64,000 nt of DNA from Alicyclobacillus fastidiosus (GTDB lineage Bacteria > Bacillota > Bacilli > Alicyclobacillales > Alicyclobacillaceae), in the NCBI RefSeq assembly GCF_026651875.1, contig NZ_CP104067.1, positions 4,206,501 through 4,270,500 of the forward strand. Reading direction: 5' to 3'. Made by a program: the position numbers and the translations under genes. Below are positions 57,370 through 64,000 of the stretch, piece by piece (the first letter of the stretch is position 1; each line of letters starts with the position of its first letter). The notes under the pieces were generated by a model. That model saw only the letters and a program-made list of their open reading frames with translations. It had not been told where the DNA came from and ran no database searches.

Positions 57370-58836
57370 TCAGGCTGACAAGAGCATCGATCTCAGGTCT
57401 AGATTGCTCTCTTGGTACCAAGCGTCCATGTGTTGACACATGGCGATACCGTAGATGCGGACTGTCCACATCATGGTACTGCGATGCTTGACAGCTTCGA
57501 GGTGGTAATCCTCTTTTACTCGCTTGTTGCTACGCTCGCAGGTGGTTCTGCGTTTGTAGACATTGACCCACTCGTTGCTGTTGCGGGCAACGGGTGGGAA
57601 CAAGCGAGGATTGTGTTTGGTGTATGTGTGAACGCATCTTCCGTAAGGTGAATCGGAACAAGGCGTATCACAAGTCACCACGCCTTTTACGACGAGCGGA
57701 CAATAGTATTTGCGTCGACCCCGTGTACTGTCATATCCACGGTCTTTCACCTCCAATCCCTTCTTGCAGAAGGGGATCCCAGTTGGGGAAAATGTGATGT
57801 CATCCTTCTGAACTCCTTTACTTCCTGTACTGCGCAAGTTCAAATCAATGAACGGCTTAATACTTCGCGAATGAAGGTACTCGTAAATTGGCAGCGCGTC
57901 GTGTGCAGCGTCTAAAATTGCCTTGTCCCAGGTGTAATCAGGAAAGCGTTCAACATACTCGCGGGCACTAACCACCCACGATGTCGCATCATGGCGGGAA
58001 CCTCGCTGCAACCTGGGATAGAGCGGCAGGTCGTAGGGGCTATCGGCGGCAACAAATGTATAAAGGTGATAACCGAAGAAGTATTTGTTTCGATAACTGT
58101 CCCTCCCCATGTCACAGTCGGGTTGGGAGTAGATACGATAGCACCTGCATGGTACAACGCCGAGTTCGCGACAGTTGCAAAGTCGCCGACTGCGAACTTG
58201 GGTAGCTGTCTGAAGTGGCATTCCATCGCTAGCAATAGAAATTACCTAATAAGCTGGATTTCGCAGAGACGGCAAGAAATTGACGTTGAAATAATCTAAG
58301 TAGAACGTCGAAAGGTTGGACCTTGTTGCTGGAACGCTTCTGTAGTTGAGTTATTAGTTTTGCGATCTTGCTGTACGCTTTGGTGGGTGCCTTTTCACCC
58401 TTTTTGCCACCTTTGATTTTCTTACGGTTGAGTCTGTGTTTGGGTGAAAGATTTGCAGAATTACAAGACCACAACCGTCGGAAGAAGCCGTAGAACGTAC
58501 CAACGCCTGGCGTTTGCCCGTACTGAAAGCCGCTAAGGATAGCATACAATGGGCAGCGCCGTAATTGATTGACCCACTCTGTGACAGATGGTTCTCCAAC
58601 CTGAAGCATGAGCAGATACGAACGCAGTAAGTCGGCAGGGTCAATGGACTTTGGACCACGACACGAGAAATTTTCTTGGAGTAAGTTAAACGTGCCAGAG
58701 AGGTCGGTGATCCAGAACTTCTTAACAAGTGACCAGTCTTTGGAGACAAACAAAGCGACCCATTTGCATAGTGAATATGCAGTTGTTGCTGAACGAACGA
58801 TTGGTACTGCTCATGAGACCTGACCACTGGCAACAT
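57370..58836 (-). pseudogene. IS4/IS5-like DDE transposase, frameshifted
   Basis: From 58,836: LPVVRSHEQYQSFVQQQLHI, a shift near 58,745, VSKDWSLVKKFWITDLSGTF and DPADLLRSYLLMLQVGEPSV, a shift near 58,230, CRCYRIYSQPDCDMGRDSYR and DKAILDAAHDALPIYEYLHS (second Asp region), and finally YKRRTTCERSNKRVKEDYHL (Glu). At least two frameshifts. Related to but distinct from the broken IS4-type gene at 1959-3095. Element ends were not resolved. Confidence 0.75.
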
Positions 58837-59051
58837 AATGTAACCCTAATTCAGATGAGATAGAGCGGTTAGCCCTTCTCGGGGATTGTTGGGGTCATTC
58901 TGAAAAGTCAAGTGAAATTTGGTGTAAATACCACAGTTTCTTCTCCTGGCGGCAATGAATTTCCAATTTTGAATTGTCAAGTGGGGTAAATGAAGATGGG
59001 GGCAAACGAAGATTCCCTCAAGGACAGAACCCCTGGGGAATCAGTCAAATC

Positions 59052-59878
59052 GGTTCTGGTGCAAAAATCAAGAGAAGGTATAGATGGAGCCTAATATCGT
59101 TGATGTGGGGTTATGCAGCGAAGTGGAAAAGGTCACTAATAAAATCTGCGATGGAAAAGGCAGGTACGTGAGGTGCTTTGACCTGTTCTTTCCGTATCAT
59201 GTGTATAGCCTCAATGCCCTTGAGTGTGTAGTCAGCAGTTTGAAACGATTTGAACCCCATCATCGGGTTCGTGATTTTCTTGATGAATCGATGATCTTGT
59301 TCAACAATGTTATTCAGGTATTTCGTCTGCCGGATTGAGGTTTCTTGCGGTATCTCCCTTTCGTCCTTTAATTGCTGTAGTGCCGGGGGTAAGCAGGGTT
59401 TTTATCTACGGTGATGACTCGCGGCGTTTGATTATGCGGCGAAGACAGTGCTTTTCTAAAGAATCGCTTTGCAGCTTTAACATCTCGACTTGAGGACAGC
59501 ATGAAGTCAACAGTTTTCCCTTTAGAGTCCACTGCTCTATATAGATAAGTCCATTTTCCCTTCACTTTAATATAGGTTTCGTCAACTCTGTAGGAATCGG
59601 TGGTCGGCTTCAAATAACGTCGAATACGCTTGTCCAACTCTGGACCGAACTGATGGACCCATCGTATGATTGTGGTATGAGAAACCTGAACTCCTCTTTC
59701 TTTTAGCAGTTCGACGATGTCCCGGTAACTTAAGCTGTATCGCAAATACCACCGAACCGCCATTAGGATAATATGAGTTTCGAAGTGCTTCCATTTGAAC
59801 GCATTCATAGCATGTCAGCCTCATCCCTAAAATTTATCCGGACAATACTAGCATGCCTGGTGTTTTTGCACCAGAACC
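59052..59878 (-). mobile_element. IS6-family insertion sequence, copy 2
   Basis: 827 bp, one base shorter than copy 1, with the same terminal repeats. Flanking 8-mers do not match. Its right end joins the island integrase gene in mid-coding sequence. Confidence 0.88.
59111..59808 (-). pseudogene. IS6-family transposase, frameshifted
   Basis: Same protein as copy 1 as far as VITVDKNPAYP. There a C run has lost one base (ACCCCCGG against ACCCTCCGG), and the frame ends in RHYSN. The remaining C-terminal third with the catalytic Glu is in another frame. The lesion differs from that of copy 1, so the two were inactivated independently. Confidence 0.87.
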
Positions 59879-60713
59879 CATCAAGACATCCGAACTGCGG
59901 GCAGACCATGTTCAGAAATTCTACAACACCCTGTTTGCTAATAATGGCGTTGACACTCCCCGCCATGTTCACTGCGTACTGCATTCCGCATTAAATCAAG
60001 CGGTTAAATGGGGGCTTGTTAGTCGCAATGTTTCTGACCTTGTAGATGTCCCCCGCGCCCAACGCCGTGAAATGCGTCCACTTAACCCTAATGAGGTTCA
60101 ACGTTTCTTTGAAACTGCACGCGATGACCGTTATTATGCTTACTTTGTTCTTTTGGTAGACGCTGGTCTTCGTCCAGGTGAGGCACTAGCTCTAACGTGG
60201 GATGACATTGACCTGAAAAACGGCATTGTACACGTTACAAAAGCTATGTCTACAGGAAAGTCGAAACGCTATTTTGGTGAACCTAAGACACGGAAGTCTC
60301 GACGGAGTGTTCATATCACGGATGGAACTATAGCCACCTTAAGGGCACACAAGGCACGCCAAGCCGAAGAGAGAATAAAAGTAGCGGAGTATTGGGAGGA
60401 CAAAAATTTAGTTTTCCCCAATGAACTAGGCGACTACTCCGATGGGACGAAAATATCAAAACGTCACTTCAAACCAATCTTGCGTAAAGCCGGATTGCCT
60501 GAAACAATTCGAGTCTACGACCTTCGCCATACAAGCGCCACGCTACTTATGGCTGGTAATGTCCATCCTAAAATCGTTGCAGAACGGTTAGGCCACTCCA
60601 CTACAAACCTTACTCTGGACACGTATAGCCACGTCGTTCCCGGTATGCAGGAACAAGTACTGCAAGTCATGGGGACGCTACTTGGATCACAAAAGGCACA
60701 CAAAAACAATTAG
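59879..60713 (+). pseudogene. Tyrosine recombinase of the island, N-terminally truncated
   Basis: About 278 codons remain. The end of the core-binding domain (TSELRADHVQKFYNTLFANN) leads to a full catalytic domain: Arg in DAGLRPGEALALTW, Lys in TRKSRRSVHIT, His-x-x-Arg in YDLRHTSATLL, His in RLGHSTTNLTLDTYSHV and the Tyr in the same stretch. The N-terminal arm-binding part (roughly 100 residues) is replaced by the IS6 end. The gene lies 85 bases from the 3' end of tRNA-Ser, the normal place for an element integrating there. It is probably inactive. Confidence 0.88.
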
Positions 60714-60742
60714 GCACACTGAAGGCACACAAGAAAATAACA

Positions 60743-60784
60743 ACGCGGGTTCCAAGGAACAACCAAATTCCCGAGAACCCGCGT
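60743..60784. terminator. Bidirectional terminator between integrase and tRNA operon
   Basis: ACGCGGGTTC paired with GAACCCGCGT around a 22-base loop. It is flanked by AAAATAA on the left and TCATTATTGG then TTTTT on the right. It can end both the integrase transcript and the leftward tRNA transcript. Confidence 0.7.
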
Positions 60785-60798
60785 CATTATTGGCTTTT

Positions 60799-60888
<90 letters not shown>

Positions 60889-61003
60889 ATGGTGGTTGGT
60901 TACCTATAACCGGGATTCGACAGTCAAGTGCTGCCAGGCATCTGACTTATGTCGGTTCCCCGAAGGGAATCCTCGGTTGCGAAGCGCGACTTGCGTGCCT
61001 CTG

Positions 61004-61078
61004 TGGAGCGGAAGACGGGATTCGAACCCGCGACCCTCGCCTTGGCAAGGCGATGCTCTACCCCTGAGCCACTTCCGC
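61004..61078 (-). tRNA. tRNA-Gly(GCC)
   Basis: 75 nt including CCA. Acceptor GCGGAAG/CTTCCGC, anticodon loop TTGCCAA giving GCC. D-arm GCTC...GAGC and T-loop TTCGAAT are normal. Confidence 0.95.
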
Positions 61079-61241
61079 ACAACTAGCAAACCGAAGACCG
61101 CACAAAATAATATACAGGACATGCACGCTACCTGTCAATAGAAACTCTTCTCGGAGGTTACATGGTCGGATGGGAACAGCTCACGCCCTAGGTTCAAAAA
61201 AGAAGGCAGCTCGTATGAGCGGCCTTCACGGGTGATGCGTG

Positions 61242-61317
61242 TGGTGAGCCATCCGCGACTCGAACGCGGGACACCCTGATTAAAAGTCAGGTGCTCTGCC
61301 AACTGAGCTAATGGCTC
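61242..61317 (-). tRNA. tRNA-Lys(UUU)
   Basis: 76 nt with CCA. Acceptor GAGCCAT/ATGGCTC, anticodon loop CTTTTAA giving UUU. First gene of the leftward Lys-Gly-Ser cluster. Confidence 0.95.
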
Positions 61318-61424
61318 ACGTATAAATAACCGTATAAGTATATCACGGGAATCCAAAACTATGCAATGTGGTGCAGAAGCAGCGACTACGGAGAAACGAC
61401 TTGAGCCCAGGCACTGAAAACAAA

Positions 61425-61451
61425 ACCGGCCCCGCGAGAAGCGGAACCGGT
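61425..61451 (-). terminator. Terminator of the oppA-like gene
   Basis: ACCGGTTCCGC, loop TTCTC, GCGGGGCCGGT on the minus strand, followed by TTTGTTTTC. It lies about 30 bases past the stop. Confidence 0.85.
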
Positions 61452-61479
61452 CGATGGCCGATAAGAATCGTATGGAGTA

Positions 61480-63216
61480 TTAGCTGTTGTGACCTGGGTC
61501 GACCCAGATGGAGCCAAATGGATCATACATGACTGGACTGGTGTAGAAGCCGTGCACCCAAGACTGCACACAGTAGTAACCGATGTTTTGGATGGTTGGA
61601 ATCCACGCTGCATCGGACATGACCTTGTTGATCACCTGTCCGTACAGCTTGTCGCGCTCTTGAGCGTCGGTCGAATACTCAGCCTGGTTGAGCCATTGAT
61701 CAACTTGTGGGTCAGAGTAGTTGTTCATGTTGTTTCCTGCAGCAATCTGATTCGAATTGAAGAGTGTGTTCAAGAAGTCAGATGCGTCTGGGAAGTCCTG
61801 AACCCAACCGCTCTGGTAAACCTGAGCGGTACCGGACATCGCCTTGGTCAAGAAGTCCTTCCATGTCACTTCATGAAGGACGACATTGATGCCAATCTGC
61901 TTCATCATAGACTGGAATGCTTGGTCTTCCTTCTGAGCCGTGTCGGTGTTCTCATCCCACATATCGACGGTCAAGCCGTTCGCGTAGCCAGCTTCCTTGA
62001 GAAGCTGCTTCGCCTTCGAGATGTCGAGGCTGTATGTTGCACTCGGATCTAGATTCTGTACATAGCCTTCCATCGTGGATGGCAATGGCTGGTTCAGACC
62101 CAGGACAGCACCGTTGTTGATCTTGATAAACTGGCTGTCGTCAAATGCGTACTCCATCGCTTGGCGTACCTTCACGTTGCTGAGCGGGTTTGGTTTGCCA
62201 TTCAGTACAGGCTTAACGTTCAATCCGATATAGTAAATAGAGTTTTGGTCCTGCTTGAGCACCATATTCTTGTACTTCGGCGAGTTCATGATGGTCGGGA
62301 ATTGAGCAGTCGGGATACCGTCCCCGCCCATGAGCCATGGGCTCATAAATGCAGTCTGCCCTTGTTCCCAGTGCAGTGCGTCGACCGTACTGTTGTTATT
62401 CACATTGATGGTGATTTTATCGAGATAAGGCAGTTGCTGTCCGTAACTGTCTTTCTTCCAGTAGTGCGGGTTCTTGACCAGGACCGTTTGGTTCTGATTG
62501 TTCGTCTGAACCTCAAACGGGCCGGTACCCATCGCCTCCGTGGTATCCATTGCGGCGTTGCCCACTTTCTTGACGAACGCAGGGTCAACCGCAGAGGCAA
62601 ACGGCATTGCGAGAACCTTCAGGAAGAACTGCTCAGGTTTCACCAACTTAATGACCAATGTGTTTTTATCTGGTGCGGATACACCGCTGATGGTTTTAGC
62701 TGTGCCGTTGTAATACGCTTGAGCACCCTGGATGTCCATGAAGAACTGGTTGCCAGGAGATGGTTTCGGCTGCATGTTCTTGTCGAGCAGTCGTTGGAAC
62801 TCGAAGACGAAGTCTGAGGCGTCCATCGGATCTCCATTCGAGAACTCTACGCCTTGTCGGAGGTGGAACGTATAGGTCTTGCCATCCGGAGAGACGTCCC
62901 AGCTCGTAGCGAGGTCAGGCACGATGGTATACGTGTTCTTGCTATACGTAATCAGCGTGTCGTAAACTGCCTCGTCTACTTCTGCAGACGTCGTATCAAA
63001 CGCGATAGCCGGGTCGAGGTCTGGTACGGCTTGTGTGGAGTCGAGCGTGATGGAGCCGCCTTCAACCGGCTTCGAACTCGACGAATTGGATCCCGTTGAC
63101 GAGCTGCTTCCATTCGATGCTGGCGCTGTGCTGTTGGTGCCACAGCCCGCGAGAAGAACGCCGACCATACCGATAGACGCTACGGTGGCGAGCCCCTTCT
63201 TCCATGATACTGACAT
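61480..63216 (-). CDS. Peptide ABC transporter substrate-binding lipoprotein (OppA/DppA type)
   Basis: 578 aa from ATG 63216 (GGGGG seven bases upstream). Lipobox MVGVLLAGCG with the acceptor Cys, a Ser/Asn spacer, then the SBP_bac_5 fold: VPDLATSWDVSPDGKTYTFH with LRQGVEFSNGDPMDASDFVF, GTGPFEV and VRQAMEYAFDDSQFI. The family captures oligopeptides outside the cell for an Opp/Dpp importer. No permease or ATPase gene is next to it on this side. The ending PFGSIWVDPGHNS is normal and the gene is intact. Confidence 0.93.
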   Translation of the reverse strand: MSVSWKKGLATVASIGMVGVLLAGCGTNSTAPASNGSSSSTGSNSSSSKPVEGGSITLDSTQAVPDLDPAIAFDTTSAEVDEAVYDTLITYSKNTYTIVPDLATSWDVSPDGKTYTFHLRQGVEFSNGDPMDASDFVFEFQRLLDKNMQPKPSPGNQFFMDIQGAQAYYNGTAKTISGVSAPDKNTLVIKLVKPEQFFLKVLAMPFASAVDPAFVKKVGNAAMDTTEAMGTGPFEVQTNNQNQTVLVKNPHYWKKDSYGQQLPYLDKITINVNNNSTVDALHWEQGQTAFMSPWLMGGDGIPTAQFPTIMNSPKYKNMVLKQDQNSIYYIGLNVKPVLNGKPNPLSNVKVRQAMEYAFDDSQFIKINNGAVLGLNQPLPSTMEGYVQNLDPSATYSLDISKAKQLLKEAGYANGLTVDMWDENTDTAQKEDQAFQSMMKQIGINVVLHEVTWKDFLTKAMSGTAQVYQSGWVQDFPDASDFLNTLFNSNQIAAGNNMNNYSDPQVDQWLNQAEYSTDAQERDKLYGQVINKVMSDAAWIPTIQNIGYYCVQSWVHGFYTSPVMYDPFGSIWVDPGHNS

Positions 63217-63426
63217 CACATTTCCCCCGTTCTATATATCTTGTTCTGGAACTCTTCGATTTGCTCAGAGCCTTCGTGGAGTACTGTCTACTCTGTCTGT
63301 TTGAGTTAATCGAAAATTACAATCATCAGAACGATTTAAATTATAAAGTGAATCTGCTGGGTACTCAAGTACTTTTCATAGAAAAGCACAGAGAATTTTG
63401 TCGAATAAAGTAGAAACATAGAAAAA

Positions 63427-64000
63427 GGGGGTGTCCCAAAAGGTATTTCTATGCCTGGCGGAACACCCTTCTCTGTTGTTAGGACTATGTTCAACTAAGA
63501 AAATACGCAACGAAATGGCGGCGTTCCTAGGCGAGGGACGCTGCCACTTTCAGTAGGTTATGCGCAACACTCACCAGCCCCATTTCGATGGTGACTTTCG
63601 GAATGCCCCGCAGGAGGAATCGTCTAAATCCCCGATTTCCTTTGATCTGACCAAACACGCTTTCCACCTCCACCATTCGCTGTACGGAGAGCTTTCGCCC
63701 ACGTTTGCTTGTCAAGTTCGCTCGTGCTCTTTGCTTGTGCTCTTGCAAAGTTACACTGACTCCAATTTGGCGGTTGTTTTTCGATTTGGTGCATTGATTC
63801 TTGAGAGGACATGTCCCACAGGCGTCGCACTGGTAATAGCGTTTTTTCGATGAGTAGCCTGCCTCCGTTTTGACCGTTCGTCCGTACCGAAACGTCAGTC
63901 GCTGATTGCCAGCGCAGATGTACTCATCTCGTTCAGCATCGTAGATCCAGTTCTCAAACCGACTAATATCATTTTGGAAACGCTTGGTTTGCTCTTGATA
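63427..64000 (-). mobile_element. IS1182-like element, partial at window edge
   Basis: The left end GGGGGTGTCCCAAAAGG precedes a transposase gene that runs off the window. It is distinct from the IS1182 copies at 3278 and 27,251. Confidence 0.7.
63527..64000 (-). CDS. IS1182-family transposase, C-terminal part
   Basis: About 157 codons in one frame: FENWIYDAERDEYICAGNQR, a zinc-type CDACGTCPLKNQC, VTLQEHKQRARANLTSKRGR and the catalytic-Glu region MVEVESVFGQIKGNRGFRRF. The ending SVAHNLLKVAASLA is normal. The N-terminus and both aspartates lie beyond the window. Confidence 0.88.
   Translation of the reverse strand, partial: YQEQTKRFQNDISRFENWIYDAERDEYICAGNQRLTFRYGRTVKTEAGYSSKKRYYQCDACGTCPLKNQCTKSKNNRQIGVSVTLQEHKQRARANLTSKRGRKLSVQRMVEVESVFGQIKGNRGFRRFLLRGIPKVTIEMGLVSVAHNLLKVAASLA

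Noticed and set aside
62161..62817. A 218-codon plus-strand frame inside the oppA-like gene
   Set aside because: Antisense shadow of a clearly identified lipoprotein gene.

Overview
The window looks like the chromosome of a medium-GC, low-GC-clade Gram-positive of the Bacillota. An Alicyclobacillus-like member of the Alicyclobacillaceae is my best guess. This is inferred from strong AGGAGG-type ribosome sites with frequent TTG/GTG starts, a fused MoaD-MoaE, an MpsC-type protein, a stalk-domain surface protein, OppA and tRNA types, and the IS repertoire. It is dominated by mobile DNA and gene decay: three IS110 copies, two near-identical IS1182 copies, IS4-type, IS1380 and IS6 elements, a group II intron tail, and more than a dozen frameshifted or truncated genes.

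Region by region: 1-5 kb is nested IS elements, with an IS110 inserted inside an IS4-type transposase gene followed by an IS1182. 5-12.7 kb is ordinary but eroding chromosome: MpsC, a TRIC-type membrane protein, broken moaC next to an intact moaD-moaE fusion, a broken metallo-hydrolase, a broken DNA ligase, DUF2569, DUF427 and peroxiredoxin-like debris. 13-16 kb holds small hypothetical genes, an IS4 insertion with a clean 7-bp target duplication, and an XRE regulator.

16.7-26.7 kb is the most interesting part. It is a Tn7-like transposition module without any Cas genes: a small TnsC/TniB ATPase, a truncated TnsB, an XRE regulator, a TniQ, a TnsA-TnsB fusion (893 aa), and a 1299-aa TnsC-TniQ fusion. 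The fusion ends in an array of about nine roughly 60-aa helix-turn-helix-like repeats carrying an FPELC signature. It keeps a strong internal ribosome site and ATG exactly where TniQ would begin, so it may produce both a fusion and a free TniQ.

Just past this module, at 26,951-27,012, lies a 62-bp copy of the 3' part of tRNA-Ser(UGA). The same 62 bp occurs inside the intact tRNA-Ser at 60,799-60,888, next to a tyrosine recombinase gene. The roughly 34 kb between them is therefore a probable integrative island. Its integrase has lost its N-terminus to an IS6 element, so the island is probably immobile. The Tn7-like module would have been immediately downstream of the original tRNA-Ser gene, which suggests one tRNA hotspot used by two unrelated mobile systems.

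Island cargo: a truncated protein that may come from a replication or transfer module, a DnaA-box-like cluster, a 900-aa surface protein with an IS1380 upstream, OsmC, and a sugar-catabolic cluster. The cluster has a SIS isomerase, class II aldolase, PfkB kinase, DeoR regulator, ROK kinase, NagB-like deaminase, a decayed second PfkB and an APC permease. It resembles an Aga-type (galactosamine/tagatose) pathway with shared TTATCA-type candidate operators. Further cargo is a lipoprotein, an ATP-dependent DNA ligase, a secreted repeat protein, VanW, the intron tail, a DUF2493-like protein and a quinone-oxidoreductase-like enzyme. To the right of 60.9 kb, tRNA-Ser, tRNA-Gly and tRNA-Lys, an OppA-type lipoprotein and a partial IS1182-like element look like host chromosome.
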